From assembly GCF_024497955.1 (NCBI RefSeq), contig NZ_JANHKP010000002.1:124001-188000 (forward strand): a stretch of 64,000 nt of DNA, read 5' to 3'. The notes under the pieces are model-generated. The model ran no database searches, had not been told where the DNA came from, and worked only from the letters and a program-made list of their open reading frames with translations. Positions within the stretch are counted from its first letter, which is position 1; every line of letters starts with the position of its first letter. Positions 15,205 through 23,481 of the stretch are shown here, piece by piece. A program made the translations under genes and the position numbers. The stretch comes from Streptomyces sp. C10-9-1. Lineage in GTDB: Bacteria; Actinomycetota; Actinomycetes; Streptomycetales; Streptomycetaceae.

Positions 15205-16941
15205 CTACTCGCCGGAGCCGGGCAGCAGCACCGGGATGCCCCGCAGGACGGGGTACCGCCGGCCGCAGCCGGCGCAGGTGAGGGCCGAGTGGTCGGCGTC
15301 GTGGCGCAGTCCGGCGTCGGGGTGCTCGGGACAGCCGAGGACGTCGAGCAGTTCCGGGTCGAGGGGCACGGCGGGTTCCTCCGGTTCGGCGGCGTGGCGG
15401 TCGGCGGCTTCGTGGTGGGAGCGCTGGGACGGCGTGGTGTGGATGCGGCGCAGCTCCCGCTTGAGGACCTTGCCCAGGAAGCTGCGTGGGAGGGCGTCGG
15501 TCACCAGGTAGCATCCCGGTATCTGGTGCGGCTCCAGACGGCTCTTGACGAAGTCCTGGACCTCGGGCAGCACGGCGGCCGAGGAGAGCACCACCACGGC
15601 GGTCGTCTCCTCCCCGGAGCCGGGGTGCGGAAGCCCGATGACCGCGGCCTCCCTCACCTCGGGGTGGTCGTAGAGGACGGACTCCACCTGGACCGTGGAG
15701 ACCAGCCGGCCGTCGGAGCGGACGGCGTCGGCGGCACGGTCGAAGAAGTGCAGCCGGCCCTGGTCGTCGAGGCTGCCCAGGTCACCCATCCGCGTCCAGC
15801 GCCCGACGTGCGCCTGGCGGTCCAGCAGGGTGTCCAGGTAGCGCCGCTGGGGGGCGTCCGTCCCCAGCCATATCTCACCGACCTCGCCGGTGGGCAGGGG
15901 CTGCTGCCGCTCGTCGGCGATCACCACGTCGGTGCCGGGGGCCGGGAAGCCCGCGCACAGCGGGTGGCCGGGGTCGAACACGTTGAGGACCACGGCCGGG
16001 GACGCCTCGATGGAGGTGTAGGCGGTCGCCAGGCTCGCGCCGGGCAGCATCTCCAGCAGCCGCCGGGCCACCGCGGCCGGGAAGACCGCCGAGGCGCTGG
16101 TGACCGTGGTGACGCTGGACAGGTCGTGGCGCTCATGGACCCGCGCGAGGACCAGGGCCCGTGCCGTGGCCGGGGTGATCATGAGCGAGCCCACCCGGTA
16201 CCGGGCGGCGAGTTCGGCGATGCGGTCGGGCCCGTCGCTCAGCGAGGCGGCGACCAGCACGCTGTCGGACAGCAGCGGAAGCGAGATCGTGCCCTGGCCG
16301 GAGGAGGTGCCCAGGGGCATCGCGGCCAGCAGGTGCTCCGAGGAGCCGAGTGCGTCGATGGTGGGACGGGCCCGGCCGTGCATCATGTTGGCGTGGGTGA
16401 CGGTGACCGCCTTGGCGGGACCCGTGGTGCCGGAGGAGTAGAGGATGTCCGCGATGGCGTCCGGCCGCACGGGCGCCCTGGCGGCGTCGGGGCGTGCCGT
16501 GCCGTCGTCCGCGGCGCCTTCGAGGGAGCCGAGCGGCGCGGTCCATCCGGTGAAGCCGTCGGGGGGCCGCAGCCCGTCCGCGTGCAGGACGCCGTTGGCC
16601 CCGCACTGCACCAGCCGTCGTGCGATCTCCTCGTCCGGCATGCGGTCGTTGAGGTGGATGGCGGTGGCGCCGACCCGCTGCACCGCGTGGTACGCGACCG
16701 CGAAGTCCGTCCAGGCGTCTCCGCCGAAGAGCAGCGCCACCCGGCGCAGCCGGGCCGGTTCGAACGCGCGCAGCCGGCGGGCGGCCGAGTCGGCGCGCCG
16801 GTCCCACTCGGCGAAGGTGAGCTCCGCGACACCGTCCACGACGATCGCCGGGCGGTCGGGGGTGAGTTCGGCGCGGTCGCGCAGCAACTCGGTGAAGGAG
16901 GACGGTGGTAAGGCCGCCTGACGCGGTCCGGGGACGGTCAT
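15205..16941 (-). CDS. acyl-CoA-ligase-like adenylating enzyme with a Trm112-like zinc-ribbon tail
   Basis: A 578-residue protein. The ANL core is clear: LTFAEWDRRADSAARRL, the P-loop YSSGTTGPAKAVTVTHAN (about residue 167), then RWTRMGDLGSLDDQGRLHFFDRAADA and a C-terminal lysine region PRSFLGKVLKREL. After a charged linker, residues about 525-578 read ELLDVLGCPEHPDAGLRHD, then CAGCGRRYPVLRGIPVLLP, a Trm112-like ribbon in which one of the four usual cysteines is replaced (CPEH). Such a ribbon normally occurs as a separate protein, so the fusion is unusual. Substrate unknown; an aryl or fatty acid for tailoring is possible. It follows the methyltransferase by 16 nt. Confidence 0.8.
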   Translation of the reverse strand: MTVPGPRQAALPPSSFTELLRDRAELTPDRPAIVVDGVAELTFAEWDRRADSAARRLRAFEPARLRRVALLFGGDAWTDFAVAYHAVQRVGATAIHLNDRMPDEEIARRLVQCGANGVLHADGLRPPDGFTGWTAPLGSLEGAADDGTARPDAARAPVRPDAIADILYSSGTTGPAKAVTVTHANMMHGRARPTIDALGSSEHLLAAMPLGTSSGQGTISLPLLSDSVLVAASLSDGPDRIAELAARYRVGSLMITPATARALVLARVHERHDLSSVTTVTSASAVFPAAVARRLLEMLPGASLATAYTSIEASPAVVLNVFDPGHPLCAGFPAPGTDVVIADERQQPLPTGEVGEIWLGTDAPQRRYLDTLLDRQAHVGRWTRMGDLGSLDDQGRLHFFDRAADAVRSDGRLVSTVQVESVLYDHPEVREAAVIGLPHPGSGEETTAVVVLSSAAVLPEVQDFVKSRLEPHQIPGCYLVTDALPRSFLGKVLKRELRRIHTTPSQRSHHEAADRHAAEPEEPAVPLDPELLDVLGCPEHPDAGLRHDADHSALTCAGCGRRYPVLRGIPVLLPGSGE

Positions 16942-16957
16942 GGTGTCGCTCCCCCGC

Positions 16958-17716
16958 TCAGCGGTGGGAGAGCACGGACAGCGGTACCCGCCATGTCTGC
17001 TGCCGCTCCCGGTCCGGGTCGGGCAGTGCCCGCAGGTCCGCGACGACGGGCTCCACGAGCCGCTGCCACGTGGCGTCGTCGACGTCCTTGAGGTAGGACC
17101 AGACGCGGCCGGCGATCGAGTCGGCGTACTGGTTCGGCGTGAGGGTGATCTCGTAGGGGGCCGCCGCCGCCTCCTTGACCACGCGCAGTCCGCAGCGTTC
17201 GGCGGACTGCGCCAGCCGCTCGGGGGTGTCCGGGACCTCGGGCTTGAGGACGTCGAGCGGAGCCTCCGCAGCGACCATGTCGTCGGGCTCGGCGACCGGC
17301 ACGCCGTGCACCGTCACCAGTCGGCCGCCGGGTTGCAGGACCCGGGCCACCTCGGTCAGCACCCGCTCCATGTCGTCCACGACGTGCAGCACGTGGACCA
17401 TCACGATGTTGGGGAGCGAGGCGGAGGCGAAGGGCAGCGCGCCGGCGTCCCCGAGCGCCACCCGGTCCCCGAGCCTGTCGTGCGCCCGGGACACCATCTC
17501 GGGGGCGATGTCCACGCCGAGCACGGGGTGGCCCAGGTCCCGCAGGCCGACGTCCACCAGCGCGGTGCCCAGGCCGATGTCGAGGACGGGTCCCGGCAGC
17601 AGGTGCGGCGACAGGTCCTCGGCCGCCTTCCGGCCACGCTCCAGACCGCCGTGGTAGGCGTCGTACTCGTCGGCGGCCTTGTCGTAGGACAGGGACTCCA
17701 GGGTGACGCGGCTCAT
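16958..17716 (-). CDS. class I SAM-dependent methyltransferase
   Basis: A 252-residue enzyme. Motif I is VLDIGLGTALVDVGL, the acidic end of strand 2 is VLGVDIAPEMV, motif II is NIVMVHVLHVVDD and motif III is VLQPGGRLVTVHG. The ATG at 17716 is the first start after the promoter, and the shorter protein has the normal length. It resembles small-molecule or ubiquinone/menaquinone-type methyltransferases, with no sign of an RNA- or DNA-binding part. It heads the unit with the ligase and exporter. It could methylate the cluster product; neither PKS protein contains a methyltransferase domain. Confidence 0.85.
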   Translation of the reverse strand: MSRVTLESLSYDKAADEYDAYHGGLERGRKAAEDLSPHLLPGPVLDIGLGTALVDVGLRDLGHPVLGVDIAPEMVSRAHDRLGDRVALGDAGALPFASASLPNIVMVHVLHVVDDMERVLTEVARVLQPGGRLVTVHGVPVAEPDDMVAAEAPLDVLKPEVPDTPERLAQSAERCGLRVVKEAAAAPYEITLTPNQYADSIAGRVWSYLKDVDDATWQRLVEPVVADLRALPDPDRERQQTWRVPLSVLSHR

Positions 17717-17785
17717 GGTGTGGATGCCTCTCGTTCGTCGGCCGCGCACTGCCGCGCGGCACGCCTGGTGGCGGTCCGTCGACGG

Positions 17786-17855
17786 ATTGTATGAGCCGGG
17801 GGGCCTGGTGGGTGCCCAACTTTGAGCAGAGCCAGCAGGGTTGGCGCCATAGCGT
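17786..17855. promoter_or_regulatory. bidirectional cluster promoter around one 16-bp dyad
   Basis: The dyad TGCCCAACTTTGAGCA lies at 17813-17828. On the minus strand TACAAT (complement of 17786-17791) is 21 nt away and would start the methyltransferase unit. On the plus strand TAGCGT (17850-17855) is also exactly 21 nt away and would start the HMG-CoA-synthase/AT unit at 18003. With a -10 at -12 to -7 the dyad centres near -41.5, the position of class II activator sites. Confidence 0.65.
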
Positions 17856-18002
17856 GGCGCGGCGTCAGGCCGCCGGGGCGCGGGGCGGACGGCCCGGGCG
17901 GACCGGGGGAGAGCACCCCCCGCGCCGCTTCCCCGCCCCGCGGCGCTTCGGAGGATTCCTCGCCCACTCCCCTGCGGACACCTTCTTCGAAAGGGCAGCG
18001 AG

Positions 18003-18893
18003 ATGGAAGAGACGGAACAGGTGCCGGGGTCCTTCGGCCCGCCCGCCGCCGTGCAGGTCGCCCACCCGCCGGAGGAACTGCTGCACACCGGCAATGCCGG
18101 GCTGGTCATCCACCGGGTCGGGCAGGTCTGCTACCCCTACCGTGCCGAGGCCCGCTCCTTCGCCCGGGACCTCCAGTTCTTCACCAACAAGGCCCTGCAC
18201 CCGTATGCGACGACACTGCTCTACGAGGAGCTGTTCGGGGTGCGTGACCGCCTGCACTGGCTCATCCACATGCGGGCCCCGAACGACTACGCGCGCCTGC
18301 TGGAGATGGTCGACCACAATGCCGAGTTCCAGCAGGTCGCGTCGGGCGACCGCATGCCGGAGCGCGGGGGAGGCAACTGGGAGCGCATGTTCGTGCAGGG
18401 GTCCTTCCAGGAGAGGGTGATCGTGCCGCAGCACGGCTTCACCCACGCCGACGGCGACGACCTGGAGGGCCTGTTCGCCGTGCCCGCGCGGCACCAGACG
18501 GACCAGCCGGACGGCAGTCTGCTGCACAGCGCGAACGCCGGGGTCGTGATCCACCGCACCGGGCAGGTCCGCTTCGAGTACCGCAAGGTGGCGCGCAAGC
18601 TGGGATTCGACTGGATCGGCCGGCTCAACGAGAAGCTGCGCGACCGGGTCAGCGCCTTCCTCTACGAGGAGCAGTGGGGGACGCAGGACCGGCTGCACTG
18701 GTTCGTCCATCTCCGCTCGCTCGACGACTACCGGAGGATCACCGAGCTGGAGGCCCGTGACCCGCTGCTGCGCGAGCTCACCGGCATGGAGGTCCGGGAG
18801 GGCGGCGTGCCCTGGGGTGCGATGTTCCTGGACGGCACGCTGAACGACACCGTGCTGGTGCCGCACCATCCGGCCCCGGCGGTCTCCGGATGA
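18003..18893 (+). CDS. protein of unknown function made of two similar halves (paralogue of 23482-24411)
   Basis: 296 residues with an internal duplication. ELLHTGNAGLVIHRVGQV, then TTLLYEELFGVRDRLHWLIHM (first half, from about residue 25), recurs as LLHSANAGVVIHRTGQV and AFLYEEQWGTQDRLHWFVHL (second half, from about 170). Each half then has an MFVQGSF or MFLDGTL segment. I think this is the DUF6039 family, from memory. No membrane segment, signal peptide or cofactor motif. It opens the first plus-strand operon and overlaps the next gene by 4 nt (ATGA). A paralogue opens the second operon, which suggests a role specific to this pathway, perhaps a two-domain binding protein or cyclase-like enzyme. 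The function is unknown. Confidence 0.75.
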   Translation: MEETEQVPGSFGPPAAVQVAHPPEELLHTGNAGLVIHRVGQVCYPYRAEARSFARDLQFFTNKALHPYATTLLYEELFGVRDRLHWLIHMRAPNDYARLLEMVDHNAEFQQVASGDRMPERGGGNWERMFVQGSFQERVIVPQHGFTHADGDDLEGLFAVPARHQTDQPDGSLLHSANAGVVIHRTGQVRFEYRKVARKLGFDWIGRLNEKLRDRVSAFLYEEQWGTQDRLHWFVHLRSLDDYRRITELEARDPLLRELTGMEVREGGVPWGAMFLDGTLNDTVLVPHHPAPAVSG

Positions 18894-20125
18894 CGCTGGG
18901 CATCGACGCGATCAACGCCTACGTGGGCCGGGCGTCGCTCGACGTCCGGACCCTGTTCGAGGCGCGCGGGCTGGACATGCGCCGCTTCGGCAACCTGCTG
19001 ATGCGGCAGAAGTCCGTCAACCTGCCCTTCGAGGACGCCGTGAGCAACGCCGTCAACGCCGCCCGGCCGCTGATCGACGAACTCGGCGCGGACGAACGGA
19101 ACCGCATCGAACTCGTCGTCGTCGGGACCGAGTCGGGGCTGGACTTCGGCAAGCCGATCAGCACCTACGTACACGATCTGCTCGGGCTCGGCCGTGCCTG
19201 CCGCTCCTTCGAGGTCAAGCACGCCTGCTACGGCGGTACGGCCGCGCTGCGCACCGCCGTCGGGCTGCTGGAGCAGAGCCCGGACCCGGCCGCCCTGGCC
19301 CTGGTGGTGGCCGCCGACGCGGCCGGGGCCGCCGCGCGCGACACCTACTGGGAACCCTCCCAGGGCGCGGGCGCCGTGGCGATGATCGTCTCGCGCAACC
19401 CCCGCGTCCTGCGGCTGGACCCGGGGGCCGCCGGCTTCCACAGCTACGAGGTGATGGACACGCTGCGCCCGCGCCCCGAGATGGAGGCGGGGGACTCCGA
19501 CCTGTCGCTGCTCTCCTACATCACCTGCCTGGAGCAGAGCTACCGCCACTACGCGGAGCGGGTCCCGGGCACCGACCTGGTGTCCACCTTCGAACGGCTG
19601 GTGCTGCACACCCCCTTCGCGGGCATGGTCAAGAGCGCCCACCGCACCCTGCTGCGCAAGATCAAGGGCATGTCCCCGGAGGAGACCGAGGCGGACTTCG
19701 AGCGCCGGACCGCGCCGTCGCTCACGTACTGCACCCAGGTCGGGAACGTCTACTCGGCGGCGCTGTACCTCGCACTGTGCTCGGCCGTCGACAGCGACGG
19801 GCCGCATGCCGGGCCCCGCCGCATCGGACTGTTCTCCTACGGATCGGGCTGCGCCTCCGAGTTCTACAGCGGGGTGCTGACCGCGTCCGCGGGCGAGCGC
19901 GTCGCCGCGCGGGACCTGCCCGGGGCCATCGCGGAACGGCATCCGCTGACCATGGCGGAGTACGAGCCCATCGCGGACGGCGCGGCCCGCCGCATGTGCG
20001 GTGTGCGGAACGAGACGTTCGACCCGGAGGAGTTCCCCGGCATCTACCGGAGCCGGTTCGCCGGGAAGGGCCTGCTGGTCCTGGAGGAGATCCGCGACTT
20101 CCACCGGAGGTACCGGTGGACCTAG
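18890..20125 (+). CDS. HMG-CoA-synthase homologue (beta-branching), first copy
   Basis: A 411-residue enzyme that adds an acyl-ACP-derived carbanion to a beta-keto group on the PKS chain. The active-site cysteine is C113 in EVKHACYGGTAAL. The general-base Glu region is near VVVGTESGLDF, and the catalytic His lies in RLVLHTPFAGMVKSAH. The C-terminal GLFSYGSGCASEFYSGVL is typical of the family. The start overlaps the upstream gene (ATGA). A second, divergent homologue lies at 62543, so the cluster has two. It forms a cassette with the following enoyl-CoA hydratase. Its donor ACP may be one of the free ACPs at the right end. Confidence 0.93.
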   Translation: MTLGIDAINAYVGRASLDVRTLFEARGLDMRRFGNLLMRQKSVNLPFEDAVSNAVNAARPLIDELGADERNRIELVVVGTESGLDFGKPISTYVHDLLGLGRACRSFEVKHACYGGTAALRTAVGLLEQSPDPAALALVVAADAAGAAARDTYWEPSQGAGAVAMIVSRNPRVLRLDPGAAGFHSYEVMDTLRPRPEMEAGDSDLSLLSYITCLEQSYRHYAERVPGTDLVSTFERLVLHTPFAGMVKSAHRTLLRKIKGMSPEETEADFERRTAPSLTYCTQVGNVYSAALYLALCSAVDSDGPHAGPRRIGLFSYGSGCASEFYSGVLTASAGERVAARDLPGAIAERHPLTMAEYEPIADGAARRMCGVRNETFDPEEFPGIYRSRFAGKGLLVLEEIRDFHRRYRWT

Positions 20126-20949
20126 GCAGTCTGGAGGAGGCGATCGGCCGCCCGTTCCGCGACGTCCGCGTCGGGTACCGGGGGGCTCGGCTCACCGTGA
20201 CCATGGCACGGCCGGACCGGCGCAACTCCCTCACCCCGGGGACCCTTCGGGAGCTGGGCGCCGCTCTCGACCTCGCGGAGCGCACGGAGGACTGCCGCAT
20301 GGTCGTCCTTGAGGGCTCGGACGGCTACTTCTGCACCGGGATGGACCTCGCCGACGCCGCGCGGTCCGGTCGGGAGGACGGTGCCGGGCCGGATCTCCGC
20401 GCCGGAGCCGAGGCGTACTTCCGCCTGCTGGACCGCCTCACCCGGCTGGGACGGATGGTGGTCTCCCACGTCGACGGCCAGGTGGTCGGCGGCGGGGTGG
20501 GGCTCGTGGCGGCGAGCGACCTGGTGTACGCCACCGAGCGCAGCCGGTTCAGCCTGCCGGAGGCGCTGTGGGGTCTGCTGCCCTGCTCGGTGCTGCCGTT
20601 CCTGATCCGGCGCACCGGTTTCCAGCCGGCGTACACCATGGCGCTGAGCACGCTGCCGGTCACCGCCCGGCAGGCCGCGGAGTGCCGGCTGGCCGACGAG
20701 GTCCTGGACGACCCGGGGGACGTGCTGCGGCGGCTCCAGTTCCGCGCCTCCCGCGTCGACCCCGCCACCGTCGCCGCGCTCAAGGACTACGCGCGGCGGC
20801 TGCGGACCGGCGCCGAGGACACCGAGCGCCTGGCCGTGGACGAGTTCGTGGCGCTCATGTCCGACCCCCGGGTGCGGCAGCGGATCGGGGGCTTCGTGGC
20901 CGGCCCGGGTGCGCCGCCGGCGTCCCCGCCCCGGGCCACCGGCGCGTAG
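20116..20949 (+). CDS. enoyl-CoA hydratase-like dehydratase of the beta-branching cassette
   Basis: A 277-residue crotonase-fold protein with GTG start (GGAGG 5 nt before), overlapping the HMG-CoA-synthase gene by 10 nt. Key parts are TVTMARPDRRNSLTPGTL, the oxyanion-hole segment YFCTGMDLADA and the second one, GQVVGGGVGLVAASDLVYATERSRFSLPEALWGLLP. This pattern is that of ECH1 enzymes (PksH/LnmF type) that dehydrate the HMG-like intermediate. The decarboxylating ECH2 step may be done by the ECH domain embedded in the PKS at 46110-46860. Confidence 0.88.
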   Translation: MDLGSLEEAIGRPFRDVRVGYRGARLTVTMARPDRRNSLTPGTLRELGAALDLAERTEDCRMVVLEGSDGYFCTGMDLADAARSGREDGAGPDLRAGAEAYFRLLDRLTRLGRMVVSHVDGQVVGGGVGLVAASDLVYATERSRFSLPEALWGLLPCSVLPFLIRRTGFQPAYTMALSTLPVTARQAAECRLADEVLDDPGDVLRRLQFRASRVDPATVAALKDYARRLRTGAEDTERLAVDEFVALMSDPRVRQRIGGFVAGPGAPPASPPRATGA

Positions 20950-20982
20950 CGGCACGGACCGACGAGACGAAGGGGGACGGCG

Positions 20983-23289
20983 GTGCACGCCTGGATCTTT
21001 CCCGGACAGGGAGCGCAGCGGCGGGGGATGGGCCGGGAGGTCCTGGACCGCTATCCCGAGCGGGTGCGCGAGGCCGACGGCCTGCTGGGGTTCTCCGTGG
21101 CGGAACTCTGCCTGCGGGGACCGGAGGAACGGCTCAAGGACACCCGCTACGCCCAGCCGGCGCTCTTCGTCGTGGAGGCGCTGCAGGTGCTGGCGGCCCG
21201 CGACGACGGGCGTCCGGAGCCCGGCGTGCTGGCCGGGCACAGCCTGGGCGAGTACGCCGCGCTCTTCGCGGCCGGCAGCTTCGACTTCGCCACCGGCGTG
21301 CGGCTGGTGCGGCGGCGCGGCGAACTGATGTCCCGCGGCGTACCGGGCGGGATGGCGGCGGTGGTCGGCCTCGGGCCCGAGGAGACGGCGGCGGTCCTGC
21401 GCGCGTGCCGGGCCGACGGGGTGGACATCGCCAATCTCAACTCCCCCGACCAGGTGGTGCTGGCCGGGCCGCCGCACGAGCTGGACAGGGTGGCGGCGCG
21501 GCTGCGCCAGGAGGGCGGGGGGCGCCGGGTGCGCTGCCTGCCGCTCCAGGTGAGCGCGCCCTTCCACTCCCGCTACATGCGGGACGCGGCGGAGGAGTTC
21601 GCCGTCCTCCTGCGGGATGTCACGCTCCGGGAGCCGCGCATCCCGGTGATCGCCAACGCCACGGCGCGGCCCTACGGCCCGGATGTCGCCGCACTGCTGG
21701 CCCGCCAGATCCGGGAGCCGGTGCGCTGGGCGGAGACCATGGACGAGCTGCGGGCCCGGGGGGTGGGGGAACCGGCCGAGATGGGACCGGGCACGGTGCT
21801 GTCCGGCCTGTGGCGGTCGCGGCGGCGGCCCGCCACCGCGCCCGCCCAGGGCACCCCGTCCGTGCCCGCCCCGGGCACCCCGTCCGCGTCCGCCCCGGGT
21901 GCCGCGGGGAAGGAGGCGGCAGCGGAGCCGGAGGCCGTACGGGCCGGGGACCTGGGGTCGGCCGGCTTCCGGCGGGACTACGGGCTGCGGTACGCCTATC
22001 TCGCCGGTTCCATGTACCAGGGCATCTCCTCCGTCGAGCTGGTGCTGCGCATGGGACGGGCCGGGCTGCTGGGCTTCTTCGGGTCGGGCGGTCTGCGCCC
22101 GGACCGGATCGAGGAGGCACTGCGTGCGCTCGCCGACCGCTCCGGCCCCGAGCGGCGTTTCGGCGTCAACCTGCTGCACACCCCGGGCGACCCGCGCCGG
22201 GAGGCGGCGGTCACCGACCTGCTGCTGCGGTACGACGTCCCGTTCGTCGAGGCCGCCGGGTTCACCCAGCTGACGCCCGCCCTGCTGCGGGCCCGCTTCC
22301 GGGGCGCGCGCCGCGACCGCCGGGGCCGGCCCGTCCCCGGGCGCCGGGTGCTGGCCAAGGTCTCCCGCCCCGAGGTCGCCGCGCTCTTCGCCGCACCGGC
22401 CCCCGCGCCGCTGCTCGGGAAGCTGGTGGCCGACGGCGCGCTGACGGAACAGGAGGCGGACATCGCGCGGGAGGTGCCGGTCAGCACGGAGCTGTGCGTG
22501 GAGTCCGACTCCGGGGGGCACACGGACGCGGGTAGCGCGCTGGCCCTGCTCCCGGCCATCGCCCGGCTGCGGCGGGCGGCGGCCGGCGGCGCGAGCCTGC
22601 CGGTACGGGTCGGTGCCGCCGGCGGGCTGGGCACGCCCGAGGCGCTCGCCGCCGTCTTCCTGCTGGGTGCCGACTTCGCGGTCACCGGCTCCGTCAACCA
22701 GTGCACCCCGCAGGCCGGGACCTCCGACGCGGTCAAGGAGATGCTCGCCGGTGCGGGCGTGCAGGACACCGCGTACGCCCCGGCGGGCGACATGTTCGAA
22801 CTCGGCGCACGGGTGCAGGTGATGCGCCGGGGCACGCTGTTCCCGGGGCGTGCGGCCCGGCTGTACGAGCTCTACCGCCGGCACGGCTCGCTGGAGGAGC
22901 TGGACGCCCGCACCCTCGCCTCGCTGGAGTCCCAGTGCTTCGGGCGCCCGGTGGAGGAGGTGTGGCAGGAGACCAAGGAGTACCTGGCCCGCACCGACCC
23001 CGGCGAGCTGGCCCGTGCGGAGGCCAGCCCGCGGCTGCGCATGGCCCTGGTCTTCCGCTGGTACTTCGTGCGCTCCACCCGGCTGGCGCTGCGCGGTGAC
23101 CCCGGAGGGCGCGTCAACTACCAGATCCACTGCGGGCCGGCGATGGGCGCCTTCAACGCCTTCGTCGCCGGTACGCCGCTACAGGACTGGCGGCGGCGCC
23201 ATGCGGACGAGATCGCGGACCGGCTGATGACCGGAGCCGCGGAGGTTATCGACGGCTATCTGCGGACGGTGAAGCGTGCTCAAGAGTGA
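20983..23289 (+). CDS. trans-acting malonyl acyltransferase fused to PfaD-type enoylreductase (AT-ER)
   Basis: A 768-residue protein like LnmG. Residues 1-290 are the AT: FPGQGAQRRGMG, the nucleophile S87 in AGHSLGEYAALFAAG, and SAPFHSRYM, consistent with malonyl specificity. A Pro/Ala-rich linker with repeated APGTPS follows (about 290-310). Residues about 320-768 are the FMN-dependent PfaD-type ER: DYGLRYAYLAGSMYQGISS, GLLGFFGSGGL, ESDSGGHTD and AVTGSVNQCTPQAGTS. The start is GTG at 20983. It should load malonate on every module, since none has its own AT. The ER may act on one of the dehydrated intermediates. Confidence 0.95.
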   Translation: MHAWIFPGQGAQRRGMGREVLDRYPERVREADGLLGFSVAELCLRGPEERLKDTRYAQPALFVVEALQVLAARDDGRPEPGVLAGHSLGEYAALFAAGSFDFATGVRLVRRRGELMSRGVPGGMAAVVGLGPEETAAVLRACRADGVDIANLNSPDQVVLAGPPHELDRVAARLRQEGGGRRVRCLPLQVSAPFHSRYMRDAAEEFAVLLRDVTLREPRIPVIANATARPYGPDVAALLARQIREPVRWAETMDELRARGVGEPAEMGPGTVLSGLWRSRRRPATAPAQGTPSVPAPGTPSASAPGAAGKEAAAEPEAVRAGDLGSAGFRRDYGLRYAYLAGSMYQGISSVELVLRMGRAGLLGFFGSGGLRPDRIEEALRALADRSGPERRFGVNLLHTPGDPRREAAVTDLLLRYDVPFVEAAGFTQLTPALLRARFRGARRDRRGRPVPGRRVLAKVSRPEVAALFAAPAPAPLLGKLVADGALTEQEADIAREVPVSTELCVESDSGGHTDAGSALALLPAIARLRRAAAGGASLPVRVGAAGGLGTPEALAAVFLLGADFAVTGSVNQCTPQAGTSDAVKEMLAGAGVQDTAYAPAGDMFELGARVQVMRRGTLFPGRAARLYELYRRHGSLEELDARTLASLESQCFGRPVEEVWQETKEYLARTDPGELARAEASPRLRMALVFRWYFVRSTRLALRGDPGGRVNYQIHCGPAMGAFNAFVAGTPLQDWRRRHADEIADRLMTGAAEVIDGYLRTVKRAQE

Positions 23290-23319
23290 GCAGGCACCAT
23301 TCTGCGCGAAGGTTAGTCT
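23277..23319 (+). promoter_or_regulatory. cluster-type promoter of the chlorothreonine/megasynthase unit
   Basis: The dyad TGCTCAAGAGTGAGCA (23277-23292) is followed after exactly 21 nt by TAGTCT (23314-23319). It overlaps the end of the AT-ER gene. The inferred start site leaves a leader of about 155 nt before the ATG at 23482. The dyad arms TGCTCA/TGAGCA are perfect. Confidence 0.65.
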
Positions 23320-23481
23320 CGCCCATGAATCCGGATGACAGAAGGCGATCAAGTTCCCGTTGAGGCCCCGGTTCCGCACGCTCCGGAAGTCGCACGGAAA
23401 TAGGTGCGGATACGACGTGCGCACACCCGGGAAGTTCCGGCGGAGCATCGCCGGATGAGCCACTGACCAGCGAGGGATCCC

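Noticed and set aside
20122-23130. 1002-codon minus-strand frame opposite the AT-ER and ECH genes
   Set aside because: No motif or start signal. The plus strand encodes textbook AT, ER and crotonase motifs with gene overlaps.
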